Of a DNA stretch of 28,584 nt, positions 16,062 to 26,044 are shown piece after piece. The position numbers and the translations under genes were made by a program. This DNA is from Chloroflexota bacterium (lineage in GTDB: Bacteria > Chloroflexota > Anaerolineae > Anaerolineales > Anaerolineaceae). Each line of letters begins with the position of its first letter. Positions within the stretch are counted from its first letter, which is position 1. The stretch spans positions 1 to 28,584 of the forward strand of contig JAEYTI010000130.1 in NCBI GenBank assembly GCA_023434145.1, read 5' to 3'. The notes under the pieces were generated by a model. It ran no database searches. It worked only from the letters and a program-made list of their open reading frames with translations, and had not been told where the DNA came from.

Positions 16062-16853
16062 ATGCCGTATACCATCACCCTGCGCCCCACCACATTCTCA
16101 TCCGAAGACCTCGACTTATTACGCCAGGTCTACGGCAGCACGCGCACCGACGAACTTGCGCGTACCCAATGGAACGCGGTGGAGAAAGCAGCTTTCATCG
16201 ACCAGCAGTTCACTGCCCAACACCAGTATTACCTGGAGAACTACCCCGGCGCGCAGCATTTCATCATCCAAGTGGATGGGCAGCCTGCCGGTAGGCTGTA
16301 TCTGCACCCGCGCGCGGATGAAATCCGCATCATGGATATTGCCCTGCTGCCCGATTTCCGCCGGCAGGGCGCGGGCGGGCACGTGCTGCGTGGGGTGCTG
16401 GAAGATGGCAGAAGGACCGGAAAGCGGGTAACGATTCACGTAGAACGCTTCAACCCGGCTCTGCGCCTTTACCAACGCATGGGATTTCGGGTAGCGGAGG
16501 ATCGTGGGGTGTACCTGTTTCTCGATTGGCTGCCTGACCGGGAGGAAACGAATATGCTCGACCGCCTGACCGCCGCTGACTTCGCGGCATACCTGCATGA
16601 TACCTTTACTGTTAGCCTGAGCGATGGGCAGCCCTACCCGCTGGAACTGGCTGCTGTGGAAGAACGGGGCGAGTCTTTCCAGCCTGGTGGGCGCAAGCCG
16701 TTCTCGCTGCTGTTCCGCAATCCACGCACAGACGCTTACCTTCCGCAGCAAATTTATCGTCTCGAGCACGCCCAGATGGGAATGCTCGAAATATTTATCG
16801 TTCCACTCGCTCCCGACGCCGCCGGAACGCGTTACGAAGCCGTTTTCAATTAA
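16062..16853 (+). CDS. GNAT N-acetyltransferase fused to DUF6916
   Basis: This 263-residue, two-domain protein starts with a GNAT acetyltransferase (about 5-155). The acetyl-CoA-binding motif A is RRQGAGG near 103-109, preceded by IMDIALLPDF, and motif B-like NPALRLYQRMGF (129-140) follows. From Met165 to the end comes a DUF6916 domain (MLDRLTAADFAAYLHDTF through MLEIFIVPLAPDAAGTRYEAVFN, split by about 50 residues). The internal Met165 codon (16554) has its own GGGAGG ribosome-binding site eight bases upstream. The gene may therefore also yield a free 99-residue DUF6916 protein, or it may be a recent fusion of two genes. No clear ribosome-binding site precedes the first ATG, nine bases after the last collar gene. 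GNAT substrates cannot be predicted; a cassette protein is an attractive guess. Confidence 0.8.
   Translation: MPYTITLRPTTFSSEDLDLLRQVYGSTRTDELARTQWNAVEKAAFIDQQFTAQHQYYLENYPGAQHFIIQVDGQPAGRLYLHPRADEIRIMDIALLPDFRRQGAGGHVLRGVLEDGRRTGKRVTIHVERFNPALRLYQRMGFRVAEDRGVYLFLDWLPDREETNMLDRLTAADFAAYLHDTFTVSLSDGQPYPLELAAVEERGESFQPGGRKPFSLLFRNPRTDAYLPQQIYRLEHAQMGMLEIFIVPLAPDAAGTRYEAVFN
16540..16556 (+). promoter_or_regulatory. Internal ribosome-binding site and in-frame ATG
   Basis: GGGAGG at 16540-16545 lies eight bases before an in-frame ATG at 16554-16556, exactly at the GNAT/DUF6916 domain border. It would allow separate translation of DUF6916 (16554-16853). Confidence 0.55.
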
Positions 16854-16870
16854 ATAATTGGGGAACCCTA

Positions 16871-19800
16871 ATGAAAAAAATCCGCCTTTTCCACCGCACC
16901 ACTACTGCTTTTTTTCTGGCCATGCTGGCTTTGGCCCTGTTGGCTGCCATCACCCTGGCGCAAGGTCCAACTCTTACGATCGTTAAGAGCAGCATATTAG
17001 CAATCGACGCCGACAGCAGCGGGGATGTAACCCCGGGCGACACACTGGAATATACCGTGGTAGTGACCAACGACACCGGGGCAGCCGTCTCAGGGCTGCA
17101 GTTCTCGGATGTGCTAGACGACAACACGGCGCTGGTGGCGGGCTCGCTCAACATTTCGCCGCTGGCATCTGATTACAGCTATAACGCGGTGGGGAATACC
17201 CCGCTGTACGTAGGCGGTGGAACTCCCAGCGAGGTGGCGGCTTACGTTCCCAACGAAACATTGCTCGACGGCGCGGTCGATGCGCAGGGCGACACTCTAT
17301 ATATCAACACGGACGAAACCGAGGTTGCCACAGCCCACGGCAAGGTGACGATCTACAACACCGGCAGGTTTGTCTATGTGCCGGATACCGGCTACAGCGG
17401 CACCGATAGTTTCACCTACACCATCCGTGATAGGATAACTGCCGGGCAGGGCCTGACGTCTACCGCGACGGTCACGCTTAACGTGAGCATGCCGGTCTGG
17501 TACGTGGATGACTCTGCTCCTGCTGGCGGTACGGGTACCGCGCGCAGCCCCCTCACCGATCCGAATGCTGCCGATGACCTGGCCTCTGCTGGACACACCA
17601 TCTATGTCTATAGCGGCAGCTATTCCGGCGTGAACCTGACCCTTAAAGACAATCAGAGCCTTATTGGGCAGGGCAAGAAGCTCACGGTAGGCAGCTACGA
17701 CCTGATCGCCGCAGACACAGCCCCCAGCTTGGTTTCTACCAGCGGCAGCCTGCTGACGCTGGCGAACAGCAACACGGTGCAGAGTTTGAACATGACGGCA
17801 TCCGGTACAGCAGCCGTTTCCGCCAGTGGAAAGTCTGGTACGACGACATTCAACACGGTGAACATCGTCACGTCTGGCGCGGCAACCGGCGTGCAGCTCG
17901 CCAACCAATCGGGCAGCTTTACCTTTTCCAGCGGAAGCATTACCGGTTCCAGCAGCGGCTATGCCGTTGATGTGAGCGGTGGAGCGACCTTTGGCTTTGA
18001 TGCCACTCCGGTGACCAAAACCAGCGGCGGAGCCGTAAAGGCTGACAGCCTGACCGGTACGCTGACCTTCGACGCAGCCAGCCCGGTGACGCTGACTGGC
18101 GGGACTGTGGCCGGCGTGACTGCGGAGAGTTTGCAGGGCAACTTGACGTTCAACGGGGGCTTGAGCGCGTCTACCAGCGCAACCGCGTTGAATGTAACCG
18201 GTGCCGTTTCTGGTACCAGGCAGGTAACAATCGCAAACCCGGTCGGGAACCCCAGTTTGCTGTCTTCGTCTGCGGCTGCCGCGATCTCCGCGTCAAACGT
18301 GACGCTAAATGCCGCCCTATCTACTTTGACTTCAACCAACAGCGCCACGTACGGAATGTCCCTGGTGGATACCGGCGGGACTCTGACAGCGACGGGCGGA
18401 TCGATTACCAACCCGACTTTGAACGCTGTAAATCTCTCGGGCGGCGCGGGTAGTGTCTCTTTCGGCGGTTCGATCAGCGACAACAACGGGACCAATCCGC
18501 TGGTAAATGTGGCCAACAAGACGGGTGGGACCGTCTCGTTATCGGGTAGCCTTTCGCGCACCGGTGGAAATGGGATTTCCTTCCAAAACAATAGCGGCAG
18601 CACCCGGGCCGACCTGACCGGAAGCGGGAATACGTTCTCCTCATCCTCTTTCGATGCCATCGAGATGGCGGGCAACACCAACTTGACATTGCTCAATATC
18701 AGCGGGGGCGGGCTGACGATTACTACCACCTCCGGCATGGGGATCACTGGCTCCGGCGGGGGAACCATTAGCATCGCCGGCAGCAACAACACCATCACCA
18801 CTGGCGGTGGTACAGCGCTCGCACTGTCGAATGTTTCTATTGCCAATCCTGGGATTACGCTGAAATCGGTCACAACGACCAACGCCTCCACTGCCATTTC
18901 GCTGAATAATACCGGCGCTGCCTATGGTCTGACCATCACCGGCGACGGTACGAATGCGCGCAATGCCTCGGGTGGGACGATCACAGGGGGCAACGGCCCG
19001 GCGGTCAACCTGGTGAAGGCCAATATCATCAGCCTGCGCCAGATGAAGTTTACCGGGGCGAGCACCGGCGGAAATACCGGGATCTGCGATGGCTCCGATA
19101 ACGCCGGCTGCAACGCGGTGATCAAGATGAGCGAGGTCAGCAACATAAGCCTGGCCTACCTCGACATTCAGAATTCCAGTTCCACCGCTATAAACGGCGC
19201 TCAGGTAAACACTTCCTTCAGCCTGACCAACAGCTTCCTCGACAACAATGGTGACGCTGCCCACGAAGATGGTTTGGACCTGCGAAACTATGCGGGGACT
19301 GTCACCTTGAGTGGCAATACCATCAGCGGCTCATTGGCGCGCAACGTCTATCTGCGCAGTGACCGGGACAATGCAGCCACACCCACGATAACGATCTCCG
19401 GCAATACCTTTGACAGCCCCAACGCGGCCAGCCCTGACAGATCCGGCGATGGGGTAGTGATCGACCTGGGGAACACCGGTACGGCGGTCAACGCGAATGT
19501 GACTCTGACGAACAATACCTTCACCGATCATTACTTCAGCGCCTTCGAGTTGAACAACAACGGTGCGGGCACGGTCAGCCTGGTTACTCTTCCGGGCGTC
19601 AATACGCTCAACAACAACGGTTATGCCTTTAAGCTTGGGTTAGGCGCAGCCGCCACCGGCACGTTGAATTTCAGCATCAAGGGATGCTCTATTAGCAACA
19701 ACTACGGTACCGCCATCAACCTGGCGAATAATGCGGCCACTCCCGCCGGAAGATTTAACGGCGCTGTTGAGAATAACACCATCTCGACCAACACCGGCGA

Positions 19801-22800
19801 CTCGGCAGTCAATACCATCTGGTTGGTCTCGGAAACGGCTGGAACCAACACGGTAAAGGTGGCAAACAATAACGTCTCCAACTACAACAACATTGGCATC
19901 TCACTGGAGGCGCGTGGCGCATCGATATTGAGCGCCACGGTGAGCGGCAACACGGTGAACACCCCGCTGGCTAGCGCATTGTATGGTGTATACCTCGTTG
20001 CAGGCCGCAGTTCGGGATCGGAAAGTGCCAATGTTTGCGGCGATTTCAGCAGCAACACCGTCACCGCACCGCCCAACCTGGCCCCCGCGCTGCGGGTGCG
20101 CAAGTATGGTCCGACAACCACTTACCAGGTCGAAGGGCTATCTGTTCCAACCAACATTACAACGACTGTGGCCAGCATGCTGAGCGCGCGCAATCCGGCC
20201 ATCCTGGCCGATTCTATTGGGGTCAGTATCAGCGGCGGCGAGTTCACGCCTGGCACCTGTACGGAACCCGTTATGGATTTCTTGGCCAGTGCCTCGCTCG
20301 AATCCGGCGCGCAGGTGGCCGTAGCGCCGGCCTTACCCACCATCCGGGTGAGCACACCGGTTGATCTGGCTTCTCTGTCCTGGTCTGCACCAGCCGTCCT
20401 CGGGCCGGATGCCGCCCTGGCAGCTATGCCGCCTGCCACCAGCGAGACGGCTGCCCTGTCAACGGGAATCGCCCGCGCGGCGCGCCCACGGGCTGCGGTT
20501 CTCGCCAGGTTGGTTCCGGTCGAATGGCTGCGCGGCTTGCTGGCTCCATCGGCGGATACCGTCTCCGAGGCGCTACCCGACCTGCCCACCGGTAAATCTG
20601 TCACCCTCGTCTTCCGCGTAACGGTGAACGACACACTTTCGGCTGGGGTCACGGAAATCACCAACCAGGCGCAGGTCACCGGTGATGCACCGCTTGCAGA
20701 AAGCAGCAGCAACCTGCTTCAAATCCCGTTTCATGCAGCGCCGATCTTTGAACTCTCGAAGAGCGACGGCGATGTGGATGTAGAGCCGGGGGATGACGTA
20801 GTTTATACGCTCACCTTCCGCAACATCGGCAACCAAAACGCCACCGGCGTAACCATTGTGGAACTTATCCCCGCCAATACCAGCGCCGACCCGGCGAAGA
20901 ACACCGGCTGGACGTGCGATACAACCCACTGCAGCTATTCTGTGCCAGATGCTCAGATAACCGCCGGCGGCGCGGAGCAGTCTGTAACTTTTACCCTCAC
21001 CCTTCCGGCATCGGCGGCGCATGGCATGGAATCCATCTCGAACAGTGCGACCATCGATGACGGCCCCGGTTTTGGCGCGCCTGTGACTGCCAGCAAAACC
21101 ACTACGGTCACTGCCGCTCCGGCCTTTACCCTCACGAAAGACGACGCATCGGATGACTTCCTGCCCGGAGAGACCATTACTTATACGCTCCAGTATGGAA
21201 ACAGCGGCAACCAGGACGCGGTCAATGTAGTCGTTGAGGAAACCGTACCCAACCACACCACTTATGAACCCACCGGTTCCGCGGCATGGTCGTGCCCGGA
21301 CGGCGGCGCAGCCGGGACCACGTGCAGCTTCAATATTGGGGCGCTTGCAGGCGGCGGCGGAGCTTCGCTGGACTTTAATGTAGTTGTCGATAGTGATCTC
21401 ACGAACGTCAGCACGATTGATAACCAGGCTTTCATCGACGATGGCGCGGGCGAAGGCGCTAAAGTGACAGCGACGGACAGCACCTCCATCCGCAATGCGC
21501 CCCCGACTTTCACCAACCTGCCCACGGTGCCGGCCAATTCATCCGAAAACGCCGGGCCGGTGAATCTGACGGTTCACTTTAGCGACCTGGATGATGACGC
21601 GCTCGATGTGACTGTCGATTGGGGCGATGGCTCAACGAGCGATACGCAGACCGTCGCGGCAGGTGACTCGGACCCCGCTGGTTCGCTAGATTTCAGTCAT
21701 ACCTACGTGGACGATCCTGCCAATGTGCTCGATCAATACATAATTACCGTCACCCTCTTCGATGGTTATGCCACGGTTACGGAACAGGCAACTGTCACCG
21801 TCACGAATACGGCCCCCACGCTGGCGCCGCTTAGCCTATCGTCTACCAGCATTTTCGAAGGCGGCTCAACCACAATCAGCGGGAGCTTCAGCGACCCTGG
21901 AACCGCGGACTCGCACACGGTGACCATCAATTGGGGCGATGGGAATATCGAAACCACGCCGGTTATTGCGGCAGGAATTGGCGCCTTTGGCCCGGTGAAC
22001 CATACCTTTGCGCAAAATGGCAGCTACACCGTCCGCGTTACCGTCAAAGACAAAGATGACGGCGTGAGCAATGAGACAACCAGCACGGTAACCGTCAAGA
22101 ACGCAGCGCCGGCTGTCGTCAGCTCCTCTTACAATCCAGCCCCTGTGGAGGAAGGTGGTAAGGTCACCGTAGAGGCGACCTTTACCGATCCAGGCATGGA
22201 GGATGTCCACACTGTCACCATCGATTGGGGCGACGGCTCAGCCGATACGGTCCTTACCCTGTCAGAGGGTGAACGGACCTTCAGCGCCCAACACACGTAC
22301 GTGCAGGATAATGATCAGGCTCCATGGTTCTGGATCAACTACGAGATTGCCGACGATGGCGGCGCCCGGGCCTTTGGCTTATTTACCCGCATGAGTGTCA
22401 CCAACGTCAAACCAGTGATCACCGGCCTGGCAGCTACCGACACGGTTGAAAACAGCGCCACGAAGCTGAGCGGCGAATTCACCGACCCCGGCACGCTGGA
22501 CGGGCACACGGTCAACATCGACTGGGGTGACGGTTCGCCAGTGCAAAACGTGAGCCTGACCCCGGTTGGTGTTCGAGCGTTCAACGACATCAGCCACGTT
22601 TATGCGCAGCATCAGAGCTACACGATCTCGGTCACCGTTACTGATGATGATGGAACCTCGGATCCCGTCACCCGTACGGTGATTGTCAGCAATATCGCGC
22701 CGGTCATGGACCCGCTGACACTGGCCTCCAGCACGATCCTCGAAAACGGTACCGCCAGCCTGAGCGGCAGCTTTACCGACCCTGGAGCTGTGACCACGCA

Positions 22801-25800
22801 CAGCCTGACCATCGACTGGGGCGACGGCTCGGCGGTGCAAACCGTCGACCTGGCAGCCGGCGTACTGACTTTCAGCGGCGTGCCGCACACCTATCTACAA
22901 GATAAGGCCACTCCTTACACGATCAGCGTCACAGTATCCGATGGCGCAACCACCTCAACCCCGGCAACCATCGACCTGACGGTGACCAACGACCAGCCCG
23001 AGATCGAGGGACTGTCTCTCACCGAAGCATCGATCGATGAAAATGGCAGCACCACCCTGAGCGGCAGCTTCAATGATGATGGCACGCTGGACGAGCACAC
23101 GGTCTCGATCGACTGGGGTGACGGCTCGGCGGTGCAAACTGTGACCCTGACACCGGTTGGCGTACGTGCCTTCAGCGACATCAGCCACGTTTATGCGCAG
23201 CATCAGAGCTACACGATCTCGGTGACTGTCCGCGACGAAGAACACACCTCCAGCGAAGCCACCATAACGATCACGGTGAATAACATCGCGCCGGTCATGG
23301 TGGATGATCTGGCCCTTTCACCCAGCACGATCGATGAAGGCGGCTCGACCAGCCTGAGCGGCAGCTTTACCGACCCAGGCACGCTGGACGAGCACACGGT
23401 CAAGATCGACTGGGGTGATGGAGAAACCGAAACCGTCGACCTGGCAGCGGGCATACTGACTTTCAGCGGCGTGCCGCACACCTACCTGGATAACGGTACA
23501 TATACGATATCCGTCTCGGTATCGGATGATGCCGTGATCTTCTCAGCGGCTGTGACGACCAGCATAACTGTCAGTAATGTCGCGCCAGAGATCGGTCCAC
23601 TCAACCTGGCCCCCGACAGCATTCTTGAAGGCGGTTCGACTCTCCTGAGCGGCAGCTTCAACGATGCTGGCGGTATGGACACGCTCACGGCGACCATCGA
23701 TTGGGGCGACGGGAACACCGAAACCGTAACGTACGGGGGCAGTGCTCCTTATAACTTCGGCAACAGCCATATCTACTTGCAGGATGGCATCTACACGATT
23801 ACCTTCACTGTGAGCGATGCGGATGGTGGCGAGAACAGCGCGACCACAACCATTACGGTCAATAATGCAGCGCCGGTGCTAAACCCGGAGAACATGAGCT
23901 TCAATCCCGCAACGATCAACGAAGGGGATGAGGCAAAGCTGACGGTTAATTTCAGCGATCTGGGATTGGATGACACGCACACCGTTACAATTGACTGGGG
24001 CGATTCCACCAGCGACACGACGCTGAACCTGCCGGCAGGCGTGTTGAGCTTCGAACAGGCGCATACATTCCCGTTCAGCGGCAACTTCACCATTACCGTT
24101 ACAGTAGTGGACGAGGACGGCGCATCGAGCGGAGCGAAGACCATCGCACTGCAGGTTGCCAACATTGCTCCAACCATCAATAGCTTCACCGCCACGCCCA
24201 CGAGCGGGCCGGAGGGAACATCTGTCAAGGTCAACCTTGAGTTCAGCGATATTGGTAAGGAGAACTCCCAAACTATTCATATCGACTGGGGGAACGGCAC
24301 ACAATCAAGTGAGATTGTCGACTCGGATGATCTTGTCTATACTGCCTATCCATACGAGAAAGAAACGCTGTATAACGACAACGGCGTCTTCACAATCACC
24401 GTCACCATCACCGATTTCGACGGCGGAAGCGTCACGCAAACGGTGGGGCCGATCACCATCAACAACGTGAACCCATCACTCAGTGACGTCAGTATCACTT
24501 CGCCGGTGGATGAAAACGGGCTGGCAACGCTGTCCGCGACAATCATTGATCCCGGTGTTGCAGACAACTTCACAATCCGTATCGATTGGGGCGACGGCTC
24601 GCCTGTAGAAGATTTCGAATATCAGCCATCCCAGAGAACGTTCAGCGAGCACCACCGCTACCTGGACGACAACCCGACTGCCACACCCTTCGACAGCTAT
24701 AACGTCACTCTGTCGATCACGGACAAGGATGGCGGGAATGGTTCAGCCGGCACCACCGTCGTGGTTAACAATGCGGCGCCCATCGCCAACGCCGGGCCCG
24801 ACGCCAATGCATTCACCACCGTGCCCTTCACCTTCGCAGGCAGCTTCACAGATCCCGGCACGCTGGATACACACACCTATTCATGGGTGATCAATGACGG
24901 CGTAAGCGATATTGCTACGATCACCGACAGCCTGACGCCAGAGTACACCTTCACCCAAGAAGGCGTCTACACCGCTACGCTCACCGTGACCGACGATGAC
25001 ACCGGTACAGATAGTGATACCGTCACCATCACCGTCACGTTGGCCGCCGATCTGGCGCTCACCAAGACGGCTTCGGTCACCAACGCACTAACCGGCACGA
25101 ACTTCAGGTATACGTTGTCGGTTAAAAACAACGGTCCGTCGCCTGCCGTAGGTGTGGTCATCACCGACACGCTGCCCACCTCGCTGGCATACGTCAGCGG
25201 CGACGCGGGTTGCTCCGCCGTCGGGCAGGAGGTTACTTGCACCGTGGGCGATCTGGCAGTCAACGAAAGCGCTACCCGGACCTTCAATGTGCAGGTTACT
25301 GCTTACAGTGCTGCGCCGGTGGTCAACGCCGCCAGTGTCACGTCAGATACGCTGGATCCGAATATGGACAACAACACCGCGGCTGCCACGGTTACAATTC
25401 AACGGGACATCCCGGTCTATGACGATGACTTCGTCGGGCCAACAGTCCCGCCGGAGTGGGCCGGGTGCGCCAGCGGTATCGCGGTGACCCCCAACCAGGC
25501 GCGCTCATTCTTGGGCGAGTTTGGTAATGAAAAAGTCTGCCTGTCGCTCGATAATCTGCCGGACCACGACCAGGTGCGCATCTCATTCGACCTGTACATC
25601 ATTCGCTCGTGGGATGGAAACTACACATATGCCAACCAGCTGCCGACAGCTCTACAGGCGCTGATGGAGGACGAGATAATCGGCCCAGACGAGTGGATGC
25701 TTGCAGCCGGCGGCCAAGAACTGATCCACACCACCTTCTCGAACTGGATCTCGCCGGAGTTTTCCCAGTCTTACCCGGGCGTCTACCCGCATGATGACTA

Positions 25801-26044
25801 CCCGTCCCGCACCGGAGCGGCCGAGTCATCGACGCTGGGTTACCTGTTCGGTCCGTTCGAGCATGATACCGTTTACCATATCACACGTGTGATCAACCAC
25901 AGCGACGCGGCACTGCTGCTCGAATTCAGCGCCAAGGGCCTGCAAGGCATTAAAGACGAAAGCTGGGGCTTAGATAACGTGAAGGTATCGGTGTTCACTC
26001 GCCAGGGGCAGTACTACAACTACCTGCCGGTAATGAGAAGGTAA
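16871..26044 (+). CDS. Giant secreted modular adhesin-like protein (DUF11, beta-helix, PKD)
   Basis: This 3057-residue secreted protein follows a GGGGAA ribosome-binding site. A Sec signal peptide spans about 1-30 (cleavage after TLA). In order there are: the first part of a DUF11 domain (33-95), a cadherin-like BIg_9 segment with YVPDTGYSGTDSFTYTI (about 100-205), and a Gly/Ser/Thr-rich right-handed beta-helix (about 210-1085, with SGNT turns). An Ala/Pro-rich linker, the end of a DUF11 domain (1237-1285) and two full DUF11 domains (1289-1540) follow. Eleven PKD-like modules carry WGDG or a close variant (about 1543-2635), then a diverged twelfth. The last parts are another DUF11 (2725-2847), a lectin-like C-terminal domain (about 2850-3045) and the tail YLPVMRR. 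No LPXTG or enzyme motif was found. Surface adhesion or a stalk role is inferred. Confidence 0.88.
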   Translation: MKKIRLFHRTTTAFFLAMLALALLAAITLAQGPTLTIVKSSILAIDADSSGDVTPGDTLEYTVVVTNDTGAAVSGLQFSDVLDDNTALVAGSLNISPLASDYSYNAVGNTPLYVGGGTPSEVAAYVPNETLLDGAVDAQGDTLYINTDETEVATAHGKVTIYNTGRFVYVPDTGYSGTDSFTYTIRDRITAGQGLTSTATVTLNVSMPVWYVDDSAPAGGTGTARSPLTDPNAADDLASAGHTIYVYSGSYSGVNLTLKDNQSLIGQGKKLTVGSYDLIAADTAPSLVSTSGSLLTLANSNTVQSLNMTASGTAAVSASGKSGTTTFNTVNIVTSGAATGVQLANQSGSFTFSSGSITGSSSGYAVDVSGGATFGFDATPVTKTSGGAVKADSLTGTLTFDAASPVTLTGGTVAGVTAESLQGNLTFNGGLSASTSATALNVTGAVSGTRQVTIANPVGNPSLLSSSAAAAISASNVTLNAALSTLTSTNSATYGMSLVDTGGTLTATGGSITNPTLNAVNLSGGAGSVSFGGSISDNNGTNPLVNVANKTGGTVSLSGSLSRTGGNGISFQNNSGSTRADLTGSGNTFSSSSFDAIEMAGNTNLTLLNISGGGLTITTTSGMGITGSGGGTISIAGSNNTITTGGGTALALSNVSIANPGITLKSVTTTNASTAISLNNTGAAYGLTITGDGTNARNASGGTITGGNGPAVNLVKANIISLRQMKFTGASTGGNTGICDGSDNAGCNAVIKMSEVSNISLAYLDIQNSSSTAINGAQVNTSFSLTNSFLDNNGDAAHEDGLDLRNYAGTVTLSGNTISGSLARNVYLRSDRDNAATPTITISGNTFDSPNAASPDRSGDGVVIDLGNTGTAVNANVTLTNNTFTDHYFSAFELNNNGAGTVSLVTLPGVNTLNNNGYAFKLGLGAAATGTLNFSIKGCSISNNYGTAINLANNAATPAGRFNGAVENNTISTNTGDSAVNTIWLVSETAGTNTVKVANNNVSNYNNIGISLEARGASILSATVSGNTVNTPLASALYGVYLVAGRSSGSESANVCGDFSSNTVTAPPNLAPALRVRKYGPTTTYQVEGLSVPTNITTTVASMLSARNPAILADSIGVSISGGEFTPGTCTEPVMDFLASASLESGAQVAVAPALPTIRVSTPVDLASLSWSAPAVLGPDAALAAMPPATSETAALSTGIARAARPRAAVLARLVPVEWLRGLLAPSADTVSEALPDLPTGKSVTLVFRVTVNDTLSAGVTEITNQAQVTGDAPLAESSSNLLQIPFHAAPIFELSKSDGDVDVEPGDDVVYTLTFRNIGNQNATGVTIVELIPANTSADPAKNTGWTCDTTHCSYSVPDAQITAGGAEQSVTFTLTLPASAAHGMESISNSATIDDGPGFGAPVTASKTTTVTAAPAFTLTKDDASDDFLPGETITYTLQYGNSGNQDAVNVVVEETVPNHTTYEPTGSAAWSCPDGGAAGTTCSFNIGALAGGGGASLDFNVVVDSDLTNVSTIDNQAFIDDGAGEGAKVTATDSTSIRNAPPTFTNLPTVPANSSENAGPVNLTVHFSDLDDDALDVTVDWGDGSTSDTQTVAAGDSDPAGSLDFSHTYVDDPANVLDQYIITVTLFDGYATVTEQATVTVTNTAPTLAPLSLSSTSIFEGGSTTISGSFSDPGTADSHTVTINWGDGNIETTPVIAAGIGAFGPVNHTFAQNGSYTVRVTVKDKDDGVSNETTSTVTVKNAAPAVVSSSYNPAPVEEGGKVTVEATFTDPGMEDVHTVTIDWGDGSADTVLTLSEGERTFSAQHTYVQDNDQAPWFWINYEIADDGGARAFGLFTRMSVTNVKPVITGLAATDTVENSATKLSGEFTDPGTLDGHTVNIDWGDGSPVQNVSLTPVGVRAFNDISHVYAQHQSYTISVTVTDDDGTSDPVTRTVIVSNIAPVMDPLTLASSTILENGTASLSGSFTDPGAVTTHSLTIDWGDGSAVQTVDLAAGVLTFSGVPHTYLQDKATPYTISVTVSDGATTSTPATIDLTVTNDQPEIEGLSLTEASIDENGSTTLSGSFNDDGTLDEHTVSIDWGDGSAVQTVTLTPVGVRAFSDISHVYAQHQSYTISVTVRDEEHTSSEATITITVNNIAPVMVDDLALSPSTIDEGGSTSLSGSFTDPGTLDEHTVKIDWGDGETETVDLAAGILTFSGVPHTYLDNGTYTISVSVSDDAVIFSAAVTTSITVSNVAPEIGPLNLAPDSILEGGSTLLSGSFNDAGGMDTLTATIDWGDGNTETVTYGGSAPYNFGNSHIYLQDGIYTITFTVSDADGGENSATTTITVNNAAPVLNPENMSFNPATINEGDEAKLTVNFSDLGLDDTHTVTIDWGDSTSDTTLNLPAGVLSFEQAHTFPFSGNFTITVTVVDEDGASSGAKTIALQVANIAPTINSFTATPTSGPEGTSVKVNLEFSDIGKENSQTIHIDWGNGTQSSEIVDSDDLVYTAYPYEKETLYNDNGVFTITVTITDFDGGSVTQTVGPITINNVNPSLSDVSITSPVDENGLATLSATIIDPGVADNFTIRIDWGDGSPVEDFEYQPSQRTFSEHHRYLDDNPTATPFDSYNVTLSITDKDGGNGSAGTTVVVNNAAPIANAGPDANAFTTVPFTFAGSFTDPGTLDTHTYSWVINDGVSDIATITDSLTPEYTFTQEGVYTATLTVTDDDTGTDSDTVTITVTLAADLALTKTASVTNALTGTNFRYTLSVKNNGPSPAVGVVITDTLPTSLAYVSGDAGCSAVGQEVTCTVGDLAVNESATRTFNVQVTAYSAAPVVNAASVTSDTLDPNMDNNTAAATVTIQRDIPVYDDDFVGPTVPPEWAGCASGIAVTPNQARSFLGEFGNEKVCLSLDNLPDHDQVRISFDLYIIRSWDGNYTYANQLPTALQALMEDEIIGPDEWMLAAGGQELIHTTFSNWISPEFSQSYPGVYPHDDYPSRTGAAESSTLGYLFGPFEHDTVYHITRVINHSDAALLLEFSAKGLQGIKDESWGLDNVKVSVFTRQGQYYNYLPVMRR
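22490..23670 (+). repeat. 591-bp higher-order tandem repeat of two PKD-like modules
   Basis: Modules 4-5 and 6-7 of the giant protein form a tandem duplication with an offset of 591 bases (197 codons). Exact matches include 22585-22632 with 23176-23223 (48 bases) and 22863-22893 with 23454-23484 (31 bases); 22691 and 23282 also align at 591. Compensating one-codon indels lie between. The copies are much closer to each other than to the other modules. Confidence 0.85.

Noticed and set aside
17959..18897. Long minus-strand frame of 312 codons (and 18641-19264) inside the giant gene
   Set aside because: Antisense shadow of the repetitive Gly/Ser/Thr-rich beta-helix coding sequence. The plus strand has a signal peptide, domains and a ribosome-binding site.
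21600..24700. CRISPR array suspected from regular repeats
   Set aside because: The repeats are in-frame protein modules of about 95-100 codons, not short repeats with unique spacers.
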